12,999 nucleotides of DNA from Leucobacter sp. (lineage in GTDB: Bacteria; Actinomycetota; Actinomycetes; Actinomycetales; Microbacteriaceae): positions 1-12,999 of the forward strand of contig JAGNOB010000013.1 of assembly GCA_017990305.1 (NCBI GenBank), written 5' to 3'. The first letter of the stretch is position 1. Every line of letters begins with the position of its first letter. This document shows, in pieces, positions 6,520 to 12,995 of this stretch. A program made the translations under genes and the position numbers. Under the pieces are notes generated by a model. The model saw nothing but the letters and a program-made list of their open reading frames with translations. It made no database searches and was not told the origin of the DNA.

Positions 6520-9500
6520 ATGGGAGACAATCGGGCGAACACTGCGTCGGTATGGAGGTCTGTCACCGGGGCCGCGGAACAGCGCGTGCGTAACTGGGAA
6601 GCAGCGGCGAACGCTTCCGAAGATCCGCTGCGCGGCGACAGAGGATCGCTCCTCGGCGATCTCGCAGCGAGTCCCGACAGTCTCGATTTCACCCGCCGTC
6701 TCATTGACTCCCTGTTCGGCCCCTCCGACGCTTTTACAGCGGCCGTGGGGCTCAGGGGTGTCTCCAAGAGCGAACTCCCTGAACGCATGCCGACCCGCGA
6801 TCGGCTGCTGCTGCGCGCCGGCGGGGTCGCCTCGCTCGGGCTGCCGTGGGTCGTGCGGCCTGCGGCCCGGAAGAACCTGCTCTCGCGCATGCCCGATGTG
6901 CTGCTCGAACTCAAGCTCAGCGGCCGCTTAACCGCGCTCACAGAGACGCTCCGAACCTATCGTGAGCGCGGGCACTCGGTGCTCGTATCGCTCCACGGTG
7001 ACCCCGTCTACGGTGCGGCGGGTGGAGAAGCAGAGGTGCAGCGGCTGCTCACCCTCGCGGCCCAGCCGGCGGTGCGTGAGCTCGCGTTCGACCCGGCCAG
7101 GCTCGTTCCGGGGGCGACCGAGTGGTCGATCGAGTCTGACCTTACGCTCGCGGTTACGCGGGTACGGCCGATCCTTGAAGCGGCGCTCGAACACGGGGTG
7201 CGGCTCGTCATTGAGCCTCGCGACACCGTGTGGGCCAAACAGCTCACCGAGTTTCTGACGCGGGCGTTTGGTTGCTCTGAGCTTGACCGCCTGAGTATTG
7301 GCGTGCGCCTCTTCGCGGAGCTGCCCGAATCCTGGGAGTCGTACGCTGCGATCCACCGCTTTGCACACCGCCGAGTCGCCGACGGGGGTGCGCCCGTTGA
7401 AGCCGTCATCGGGCTCTCGGACGTTGCCGCTGCAGAGCGGGTTGCTTCGATCCACAGCGGCCTCCCTGTGCCCGTTATTGAGGATGCGCCGGAGCGCGTC
7501 GCGCAGCTCCTCAGGCTTGTCGAGGTTGCGCTGCAGCCTAGCCGAGCGTCCGTGCTCAGACCGGTGATCGCCACCGAGGACCCGCTGATCGCCGCAGCGG
7601 TGATTGAGGCAGCGGCGAGGCTCGGCTCTGACAAGCTCTACGCGCTGCAACTGCGGTGCGGGCTCGCCACCGAGCTCGCGGCGCAGCTCGTGGGCGACGC
7701 CACAGACGCCACTCCCGACGTGCGGCTGCGGCTGCCGGTCACCCCGAAGGGTGAATACGGCGAAGTTGTGGGATATCTCGTCGGGTTGCTCGCCGAGGCT
7801 GCCGCATCAGAGCCCTCGCAGGTGTCCCCTTCCGCGTTTGCGGAGGCCGCCGAACGCGCTATCCAGCCGGCTCCCGCCAGCCACCGCCAGCAGCAGCGTG
7901 CGCGCGAGTGGGATCCAAGCGAGCGCGACAGTGCGCTGTTCTATCGCGCCCCAGATGAACCCGCCACGTTCGATACCGGGGGCCTTACGGCGGCCGTGCT
8001 TGGGCTCGCCCGCGACGCCACTGGCGAGGTTGTGCTTGAAGAGGTCGCACCCACCCACGCGATCCCGGTCGTGTCCCGCACCGGCTTCGCGAACGAGCCC
8101 CCGACCGACGGTAGTTTGCCAGCAAACCGCGAGTGGGCGCGCGGGCTACTTCGGCGCGCGCACGAGATCGCTATGCGCGACGACCGACTCGACGAGACCG
8201 TCGCGCTCACCCAGGCCGACCTCGACCCGGAAGCGGCAGTGTCGGCAGCGCGTGAGGCAGCTCAGCGCTGGTCGGATCTCCGACACGAGGGGCGCGCTGT
8301 GCGGCTGCGGCGGGTAGCGCTCGCGACGGCTGCTGCCCGAGACCGACTCATCACTGAACTCGCGGCCAGCACCGGCGCACCGTTCACTGAGCTCGACGCC
8401 GCCGTGAACCTTGTGATCGATTCCGCCAGGTACGCTGGGCAGCTCGCCGACGGGCTCCGTGTCGTGCGCGGCGCGACCTTCGTTCCTGATCGCCTCGTGC
8501 TCGTTGTCGGCGATGCAGACGCTCCTCTCGCCACGCAGGCCGCCGCGGTGCTTGCCGTGCTCGGCAGCGGCGCAGGGGTGTTGTGGGCGGTCTCGCCTGG
8601 CACGCTCACGGCAGCTGCCGCCTGCGTCGAGGAGTGGGAGGTCGGCGGGCTCACACAGGGCGCGGTTGGCACGGTGAGCGTTACCGGCGGTGACGCGTTC
8701 GCTGCGCTCGGCGCGAGCCCCCACGTCGACCGCGCAGTCGTGCTCGGCAACCGCTCGCTCGGTCGTGAGCTCGCGCGCCGCAGGCCCGACCTGCGCGTCG
8801 AGGGGCACTTCACCGCTCGCGGCTCGATCATCGTCACGCCATCGGCGGAGCGCGAGCGCGCGATCGCCGACATCATCGACTCCGCGTTCCGCGGTTCGCA
8901 GACCGCGCTCGGCAGCACAAACGCCGTCATCCTGCTCAGCAGCGTCGCTCGCTCGCGAGGCTTCCGGGCCGCACTGGCTGAGGCGGTTCGCAACCTGCGC
9001 GTCGGTGATTCGACCCGCCCGATGGGAGAGGATCCGCTCACCTTTGACGTCGGGCCGCTGCCACAGCCACCCAGCCAGGCCGGCCTCGCTGCGCTCACCG
9101 AACTCGGGCATGGCGAGGAATGGCTCGTGCAGCCCCAACAGCTTGACGATGAGGGGCGGCTTTGGACGCCCGGGGTGCGCCTCGGCGTCTCGCCCGGGTC
9201 GCCGTTTTGGGACGACGCACGCGGCCTCCCGCTTATCGGCCTCGGGTCGGCGCAGCTCCTCGGAGAGGCCGTCGCACAACAGAATGCCGCCGGAAGCGGC
9301 GCGGTCGCGGGTATCCAGTCCTGGGACAGCGGTGAGGTGGCATCCTGGCTTGCAGGCATCGAGGCTGCAGCGCTTTCTGTGAACCGCGCGACTGGCGCCG
9401 CGCGCGTTGAGCGACAGCCCTTCGGCGGCTGGAACGACGCAATCATGGGGCTGCCTGCACTCAGCGGAGGCCCGCATTGGCTCGTCGCGCAGGGCTCCTG

Positions 9501-10164
9501 GGAGCGCCGGCCGGGCCAGCGCAGCGACACCCTGCACCTGCGCGGTCTTGCCCCCGAAGTCGTGTTGCTCATTGAGGCCGCGCAGCCAGCACTCGCCTAC
9601 GAGGAGTTCGACGAACTGCGTCGTGCGGCGCTCGCCGACCAGCTCACCTGGCAGACCGACCTCGGCGCGATCGAAGATGGAATTGGGCTGGGGATTGAAC
9701 GCAACGCGTTGCGCACTGCTCCCGTCACTGTCCACGTGAGGCTCGCCGAGGACGGCTCGCTCGGCGAACTCATGCGGGTGCTTGCCGCAGCGCTGCTCGT
9801 GCGCTCACCGGTCGCCGTGTCGACGGGCACGGTGCTGCCGCCTGGTGTCTCTGAACTGCTTACATCGCAGGGCATCGACGTGTCACTCGAGCGAGATGAC
9901 GCCTGGCTCGAGCGGCTCGCCGCGGAGGGCCCCACCGGGCCACGGGGATCCGTTGCCACACGCGTTCGGCTGATCGGCGGCGATCGTGTGCGCGTCGCTG
10001 AGTGGATGGGAGGCCTCGACCGGGCGGCACTGTGGGCCGAACCCGTGACGATGGCTGGGCCGGTAGAGCTGCTCACGTTGTTGCGCGAGCAGTCGATTTC
10101 GGTGCGCGCTGAGCGGCACGGTCTCGCGGAGTTCGCGCCTGGACTCGATGCGCTCCTGGAGTAA
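6520..10164 (+). CDS. PutA-like protein (proline dehydrogenase / P5C dehydrogenase homologue) lacking most catalytic residues
   Basis: A 1214-residue protein aligned by eye, end to end, with actinobacterial bifunctional PutA, which oxidises proline to glutamate. Residues about 40-440 correspond to the proline dehydrogenase barrel, the linker FANEPPTDGSLPANREWARG is well conserved, and about 560-1040 is the aldehyde dehydrogenase half, including QPFGGW (966-971). The usual C-terminal region with TWQTD, ERN and LREQSISV follows. The catalytic positions are nevertheless lost. In the barrel, YLVRRxxEN reads YLVGLLAEA (419-427), RLVKGA reads VIGLSD (296-301) and the substrate lysine segment reads LAFDPAR (188-194). 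In the dehydrogenase, GQKCS reads SQTALGS (793-799, no Cys) and the AETSGK glutamate position is His763. The frame is intact and codon use is normal, so it is not a decaying gene by appearance. It probably no longer catalyses proline oxidation; a binding, scaffold or regulatory role is inference. ATG 6520 follows a -10 box by 6 bases. Confidence 0.85.
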   Translation: MGDNRANTASVWRSVTGAAEQRVRNWEAAANASEDPLRGDRGSLLGDLAASPDSLDFTRRLIDSLFGPSDAFTAAVGLRGVSKSELPERMPTRDRLLLRAGGVASLGLPWVVRPAARKNLLSRMPDVLLELKLSGRLTALTETLRTYRERGHSVLVSLHGDPVYGAAGGEAEVQRLLTLAAQPAVRELAFDPARLVPGATEWSIESDLTLAVTRVRPILEAALEHGVRLVIEPRDTVWAKQLTEFLTRAFGCSELDRLSIGVRLFAELPESWESYAAIHRFAHRRVADGGAPVEAVIGLSDVAAAERVASIHSGLPVPVIEDAPERVAQLLRLVEVALQPSRASVLRPVIATEDPLIAAAVIEAAARLGSDKLYALQLRCGLATELAAQLVGDATDATPDVRLRLPVTPKGEYGEVVGYLVGLLAEAAASEPSQVSPSAFAEAAERAIQPAPASHRQQQRAREWDPSERDSALFYRAPDEPATFDTGGLTAAVLGLARDATGEVVLEEVAPTHAIPVVSRTGFANEPPTDGSLPANREWARGLLRRAHEIAMRDDRLDETVALTQADLDPEAAVSAAREAAQRWSDLRHEGRAVRLRRVALATAAARDRLITELAASTGAPFTELDAAVNLVIDSARYAGQLADGLRVVRGATFVPDRLVLVVGDADAPLATQAAAVLAVLGSGAGVLWAVSPGTLTAAAACVEEWEVGGLTQGAVGTVSVTGGDAFAALGASPHVDRAVVLGNRSLGRELARRRPDLRVEGHFTARGSIIVTPSAERERAIADIIDSAFRGSQTALGSTNAVILLSSVARSRGFRAALAEAVRNLRVGDSTRPMGEDPLTFDVGPLPQPPSQAGLAALTELGHGEEWLVQPQQLDDEGRLWTPGVRLGVSPGSPFWDDARGLPLIGLGSAQLLGEAVAQQNAAGSGAVAGIQSWDSGEVASWLAGIEAAALSVNRATGAARVERQPFGGWNDAIMGLPALSGGPHWLVAQGSWERRPGQRSDTLHLRGLAPEVVLLIEAAQPALAYEEFDELRRAALADQLTWQTDLGAIEDGIGLGIERNALRTAPVTVHVRLAEDGSLGELMRVLAAALLVRSPVAVSTGTVLPPGVSELLTSQGIDVSLERDDAWLERLAAEGPTGPRGSVATRVRLIGGDRVRVAEWMGGLDRAALWAEPVTMAGPVELLTLLREQSISVRAERHGLAEFAPGLDALLE

Positions 10165-10175
10165 CGTGGCATCCA

Positions 10176-10204
10176 TTCGATCCGCAGCTCTCGCTCGCTA
10201 GACT
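10176..10204 (+). promoter_or_regulatory. Leaderless promoter TTCGAT-N17-TAGACT of the DUF402 gene
   Basis: A -35-like TTCGAT (10176-10181) and -10 TAGACT (10199-10204) are 17 bases apart, and the GTG start at 10211 lies 6 bases after the -10 box. The box falls between the PutA-like stop and the GTG and gives this gene independent expression. Confidence 0.5.
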
Positions 10205-10210
10205 CGGCCC

Positions 10211-10807
10211 GTGCAGACACGACGACCGGAGCCTGGCAGCCCGATGCTGTTCCAGTGGCGCAAGTGGGACGGTTCGCCGCACTGGCGCCACGAGTGCGTC
10301 TACCTGGGCGCCGACGAATGGGGCGACTGGGTCGGGCAGACCGTCGGCTGGGGGAGTGCCCGGCCTGGAAAGACCCTCAACGTGACCGGCCCGAGTGTGA
10401 CGCTCGTTCCCACGCTCGAAGCGGGCACCGGCTTCGCACAGGCCGGCCTCGACAGCGTCGACTTCGCGCTCACCGTGAACCGCGGCCACCCCAAGGGGAT
10501 GCGCGTGTACATCGATCTCGGCTGGGAGATTCGCTGGGAGGCCAACCCGCACCTCATCACGGGTATTGATATGGATCTCGATGTTGTGCGCATGGAGATC
10601 GCCGGCGCGCACACGACGCGGGTGGATGATCGTGACGAGTGGGCAGAGCACGCCGACCGCTTTGGGTATCCCGAACGTGTGATGGAGCGGCTTGAACGGC
10701 TTGCGCTCGACCTTGAGGCGCGAGTGCGAGACGAGGCAGCGCCCTTCGACAGCTCGACCGCTGACGCGTGGCTTGACCGGGTGGAGCGGCTCAAGATCGA
10801 ACGCTGA
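10211..10807 (+). CDS. DUF402 domain-containing protein
   Basis: A 198-residue protein of the DUF402 family (PF04167), whose characterised members (FomD-like) are metal-dependent nucleotide/nucleoside-diphosphate phosphohydrolases. Seen are the N-terminal FQWRKWDGSPHWRHE, the core YIDLGWEIRWEA, then ITGIDMDLDVVR and the acidic DDRDEWAEHADRFGYP; the Asp/Glu clusters match the family's metal-binding region. The tail is helical and charged. GTG 10211 is preferred because a -10 box lies 6 bases upstream (leaderless). An alternative ATG at 10244 (MLFQWRKWD) would shorten the protein by 11 non-conserved residues and cannot be excluded. It ends 2 bp from the end of the convergent acetyltransferase gene, so the two transcripts must overlap or stop inside each other. 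Enzymatic role here is unproven. Confidence 0.85.
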   Translation: MQTRRPEPGSPMLFQWRKWDGSPHWRHECVYLGADEWGDWVGQTVGWGSARPGKTLNVTGPSVTLVPTLEAGTGFAQAGLDSVDFALTVNRGHPKGMRVYIDLGWEIRWEANPHLITGIDMDLDVVRMEIAGAHTTRVDDRDEWAEHADRFGYPERVMERLERLALDLEARVRDEAAPFDSSTADAWLDRVERLKIER

Positions 10808-10809
10808 AC

Positions 10810-11295
10810 CTAGCCGCGCCGCATCGGGGTGTGCGGGATCCCGTCTTCGAGGTACTCGGCGCCGGCCACCGCGAACCCGAAGCGCTCGTACCAGCCAGTG
10901 AGGTGTGACTGAGCTTCGAGAACGAGCGGGCCGTCTCCGTAAGCGGCGACAACGGCCTCCATGAGTGCTGCTGCGAGTGAGTTGCTGCGGTGTGCCGCCG
11001 CCGTCGCGACCCTGCCGACAGCGTGGAGACCCGGCTCGCGGGCGCTCTCGTCGAGCACGCGCAGCGTTGCGGCCACCGTTGGTGCGCCCGGTTGCGACTC
11101 CTCGTCGTGCCGCTCGATCCAAAACTGTGTTGTCGCCGGTTCCGCGTCTCGGCCGTCGAGGTCGAGGTACGCGCAGTCCTGTTCAACGACGAACACTTCC
11201 TGCCTGAGACGTGCAATGTCATGGAACGTGCGGGGCGAGAGTGCATCGATTCCACGCCCCGAGTGGAGCGTGTAGTGCAGTGGGAGGGAACGCAT
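10810..11295 (-). CDS. GNAT-family N-acetyltransferase, ElaA-like
   Basis: A 161-residue acetyltransferase resembling E. coli ElaA. Diagnostic stretches are LRQEVFVVEQDCAYLDLDGRDAE near residue 30, the acetyl-CoA-binding strand-helix GRVATAAAHRSNSLAAALM in the middle, and the C-terminal ending YLEDGIPHTPMRRG, which closely matches ElaA-type proteins. Length is normal. It would transfer an acetyl group from acetyl-CoA; the acceptor is unknown for this family. The ATG lies at 11293-11295 on the minus strand; a TAAAGT box (11313-11318, minus strand) lies 17 bases upstream, giving a leader of about 11 bases. It is divergent from tRNA-Tyr and convergent with the DUF402 gene. Confidence 0.9.
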   Translation of the reverse strand: MRSLPLHYTLHSGRGIDALSPRTFHDIARLRQEVFVVEQDCAYLDLDGRDAEPATTQFWIERHDEESQPGAPTVAATLRVLDESAREPGLHAVGRVATAAAHRSNSLAAALMEAVVAAYGDGPLVLEAQSHLTGWYERFGFAVAGAEYLEDGIPHTPMRRG

Positions 11296-11330
11296 ACGAC
11301 GATCTTGGCACGACTTTACCGCGCGTGGAT

Positions 11331-11359
11331 TTCCGTTCGGGCCGGTGAGCCGGTAATGT
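11331..11359 (+). promoter_or_regulatory. Candidate tRNA-Tyr promoter, TTCCGT-N17-TAATGT
   Basis: TTCCGT (11331-11336) and TAATGT (11354-11359) have 17-base spacing and would start transcription near 11366, about 23 bases before the mature tRNA 5' end. The -35 match is modest. Confidence 0.35.
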
Positions 11360-11388
11360 TATTTCCTGGTCGTGTTCGCATGACCAAA

Positions 11389-11472
11389 GGCGGGTTGCCC
11401 GAGCGGCCAAAGGGATCTGACTGTAAATCAGACGCGCAAGCTACGTGAGTTCGAATCTCTCACCCGCCACCA
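11389..11472 (+). tRNA. tRNA-Tyr (anticodon GTA), CCA encoded
   Basis: The acceptor arms GGCGGGT (11389-11395) and ACCCGCC (11462-11468) pair fully, followed by the discriminator A and encoded CCA (11470-11472). The anticodon stem TCTGA/TCAGA (11416-11420/11428-11432) encloses CTGTAAA with anticodon GTA at 11423-11425. A long variable arm, typical of bacterial tRNA-Tyr, precedes the T-arm with GTTCGAAT. Length is 84 with CCA. A terminator follows within 5 bases. Some residues code for nothing in any frame of note. It is an ordinary functional tRNA. Confidence 0.97.
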
Positions 11473-11476
11473 CAAG

Positions 11477-11513
11477 AAAACGCCCGGTCAGAATTCTTCT
11501 GGCCGGGCGTTTT
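11477..11513 (+). terminator. Intrinsic terminator of tRNA-Tyr
   Basis: AAAACGCCCGG (11477-11487) pairs with CCGGGCGTTTT (11503-11513). A T-G pair and an inner CAGAA/TTCTG stem extend it to 17 pairs with a TTC loop. The T-run at the end, then GGTTTTC, makes a canonical rho-independent terminator; the A-run on the other side would let it work on both strands. Confidence 0.93.
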
Positions 11514-11515
11514 GG

Positions 11516-11745
11516 TTTTCCACAGTCGCTGCTCGCTCTGCACAGGGCCGCTATGAGGCGTGCCCGGGCGCGGGATGGTTCAGCGATTCCCGGTGGAATA
11601 TCTTCGAATTTTGGCCAAGTATTCGAACATCGGGTGCGAATCTGTCCACAGGTTATCCCCAACAATGTGGATAACTTATGGCGTGAATGCGAGAGATACT
11701 CACAATTTGTCCACAGGGGGCTGTGGAAAGTGGCTCTGTGGAGAG
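11516..11745. promoter_or_regulatory. Cluster of DnaA-box-like sequences upstream of tdk
   Basis: Seven 9-mers resemble the DnaA box TTATCCACA / TTGTCCACA. They are TTTTCCACA (11516-11524, +), CTGTCCACA (11642-11650, +), TTATCCCCA (11653-11661, +), TTATCCACA (11666-11674, -, perfect), TTGTCCACA (11707-11715, +, perfect), CTTTCCACA (11722-11730, -) and CTCTCCACA (11737-11745, -). Six lie within 104 bp. dnaA and dnaN, the usual oriC neighbours, are absent from this window. Possible roles are DnaA control of tdk, DnaA titration, or an origin-like element; the boxes are seen, the role is inferred. Confidence 0.65.
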
Positions 11746-11824
11746 AGGGTTCTCGATTGAGTAGAACATAGCTCCGTAAGTTACATCTCTGTAATTCGAA
11801 ACACACGTTCGGGAGTCCCTCTGC

Positions 11825-11854
11825 CGGACACGGCTCCCTGCGAGGCGGTAAAGT
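11825..11854 (+). promoter_or_regulatory. Leaderless tdk promoter, CGGACA-N18-TAAAGT
   Basis: TAAAGT (11849-11854) lies 6 bases before the tdk ATG, and CGGACA (11825-11830), a 4-of-6 match to TTGACA, lies 18 bases further upstream. A GCCG-GACA-CGGC dyad (11823-11834) overlaps the -35 box and could be an operator. Confidence 0.55.
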
Positions 11855-11860
11855 CGCAGC

Positions 11861-12439
11861 ATGGCAAAACTGCATTTCCGGTATGCGGCGATGAACGCGG
11901 GAAAGAGCGTCGCGCTGCTCCAAGTCGGGCACAACTACGAGTCGCTCGGCAAACAAATGCTGATCGTGAAGCCCGCCGTTGACTCCAAGGGCGGCGACCG
12001 TGTCGTTTCCCGTCTCGGCGTTGAACGCCCCGTCGATTTTCTCTGGGCTGACGGCGAACCACTGCCGGTTTCGGAAGTGAAGTTTGATGTGATTCTCGTC
12101 GACGAGGCGCAGTTCCTTTCGGAGCGCCAGGTGAACGAGTTGCTCGATGTCGCCGTGCGCGTCGGCATCACGGTCATCGCCTACGGTCTGCGCACCGACT
12201 TTCGCGGCGACAGCTTCCCAGGGGCGGCGCGGCTGCTGTGTCTCGCCCACGAGATCGAAGAGATCCGCACGCTCTGCCGCTGCGGTTCCAAGGCCACGAT
12301 GAACCTCCGCAAGGTTGCGGGCGCGCCGGTGTTTGACGGCGAGCAGGTCGCAATCGACGATGGTTCTGTCGAGTATGAATCGGTGTGCGCTGCCTGCCAC
12401 CAGCGGGAGCGTGTGACCGCCGGAGCGAGCTGGGACTAG
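11861..12439 (+). CDS. tdk: Thymidine kinase (type II)
   Basis: A 192-residue thymidine kinase that phosphorylates thymidine to dTMP with ATP in the pyrimidine salvage pathway in the cytoplasm. The P-loop AAMNAGKS is at 9-16, the DEAQF motif with Walker-B Asp81 and catalytic Glu82 at 81-85, and the dNTP-binding loop YGLRTDF at 108-114. The zinc-binding lasso has C139-R-C141 and C176-A-A-C179, two CXC/CXXC pairs that hold structural zinc. Length is normal for the bacterial tetrameric TK1-like enzyme. The ATG at 11861 lies 6 bases after TAAAGT with no Shine-Dalgarno sequence, so the mRNA is probably leaderless. A cluster of DnaA boxes lies 116-345 bp upstream, which could link thymidine salvage to the replication cycle. 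The gene converges with the MarR regulator. Confidence 0.97.
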   Translation: MAKLHFRYAAMNAGKSVALLQVGHNYESLGKQMLIVKPAVDSKGGDRVVSRLGVERPVDFLWADGEPLPVSEVKFDVILVDEAQFLSERQVNELLDVAVRVGITVIAYGLRTDFRGDSFPGAARLLCLAHEIEEIRTLCRCGSKATMNLRKVAGAPVFDGEQVAIDDGSVEYESVCAACHQRERVTAGASWD

Positions 12440-12458
12440 CCGCCTGCGGGGGCCGGGG

Positions 12459-12995
12459 TCACTCGGGGTCGGCCGCGCACTCTACGGGCCGGTGAACCGG
12501 CCCGCTCGGATCCGCTGCGCACGACTGTGTTTGCGGGCGCTCGGTGTCGAGGCTCGTGAGCACCGCGAACGTAAGGTCGGTGAGCTGGGCGACACCGTCG
12601 CCGGGGAGCTGACCCAGCCCCTCAAGCACGAGTTCGCGAACGGCGTCTGCATACAGCACGCGAGATTTCTCGTGCGTTTCTGCCCCGAGTTCGGTGAGCG
12701 TCGCATTTGTTGCGCGCCCATCCTCTGGGCACGGCGTGCGCTCGATGAGCCCCCGCCGTTCGAGTGAGCTCGCGACCCGGGAGATTCGGGGGAGCGTCGC
12801 GTTTGTCTTGCGCGCGAGCGCGCTGAGCCGCATGCGCTGTTGCTCGTGCTCGGCGAGCGCGTCGAGGAGCGTGTGTTCGAAGGCTGTCACGCCGCCCTTT
12901 TGGAGGCGCTTGTCGAGTGCCGTCGGCAGGAGCTCCAGGAGTGCGTGTAGCCGTGCGACGGCAACGCGCTCGGGGTGGGTAAGGGGGGTGCTCAT
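12459..12995 (-). CDS. MarR-family transcriptional regulator
   Basis: A 178-residue winged-helix regulator. Residues about 37-110 carry the MarR fold: VTAFEHTLLDALAEH, the recognition helix region SALARKTNATLPRISRVASSLERRGLIER, and the wing PEDGRATNATLTELG with the usual DGR tip. The flanking helices would form the dimer. The final 25 or so residues (PQTQSCAADPSGPVHRPVECAADPE) are not part of the fold, contain CAADP twice, and are coded by DNA with a 9-bp inverted repeat (12485-12504). The ATG at 12995 lies only 4 bases from the window edge, so its ribosome-binding site, promoter and divergent neighbour, the usual target, cannot be seen; a longer N-terminus is possible. Ligand unknown. Confidence 0.88.
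   Translation of the reverse strand: MSTPLTHPERVAVARLHALLELLPTALDKRLQKGGVTAFEHTLLDALAEHEQQRMRLSALARKTNATLPRISRVASSLERRGLIERTPCPEDGRATNATLTELGAETHEKSRVLYADAVRELVLEGLGQLPGDGVAQLTDLTFAVLTSLDTERPQTQSCAADPSGPVHRPVECAADPE
12485..12504. terminator. Perfect inverted repeat, possible bidirectional terminator between tdk and marR
   Basis: CGGGCCGGT (12485-12493) and ACCGGCCCG (12496-12504) are perfectly complementary with 2 bases between; in RNA this gives an 8-bp stem with a TGAA loop. It starts 46 bases after the tdk stop and lies within the 3' end of the convergent MarR gene. No T-run follows on either strand. It is a likely terminator for tdk and perhaps for both genes. Confidence 0.5.

Larger units (their letters stand above)
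11514..11860. other. Gene-free, GC-poor region between tRNA-Tyr and tdk
   Basis: About 350 bases without a credible gene; the short frames here lack ribosome-binding sites and family features. GC content is visibly lower than in the rest of the window, near half between 11640 and 11810. It holds a cluster of DnaA-box-like 9-mers (11516-11745), a 25-bp dyad around TTGGCCAA (11603-11627), a third TTCGAA (11795-11800), and the tdk promoter at its right end. Confidence 0.7.

Noticed and set aside
8146..9735. A 529-codon minus-strand frame within the PutA-like gene
   Set aside because: It is a shadow of the strongly supported plus-strand frame; the composition is Arg/Ala-rich and no domain is recognisable.
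6520..10164. Annotating this as an active bifunctional proline catabolic enzyme (putA)
   Set aside because: The overall resemblance is clear, but the catalytic Cys, the general-base Glu and the Arg-Arg pair are missing, so the enzyme name would mislead.
11520..11760. The chromosomal replication origin itself
   Set aside because: DnaA-type boxes are present, but dnaA, dnaN, recF, rpmH and gyrase genes are absent, so I call it a DnaA-box cluster only; a GC-skew plot would decide.
11389..11860. tRNA-Tyr as an attachment site of an integrated element
   Set aside because: I find no repeat of the tRNA 3' end downstream and no integrase, and the downstream gene is housekeeping tdk.
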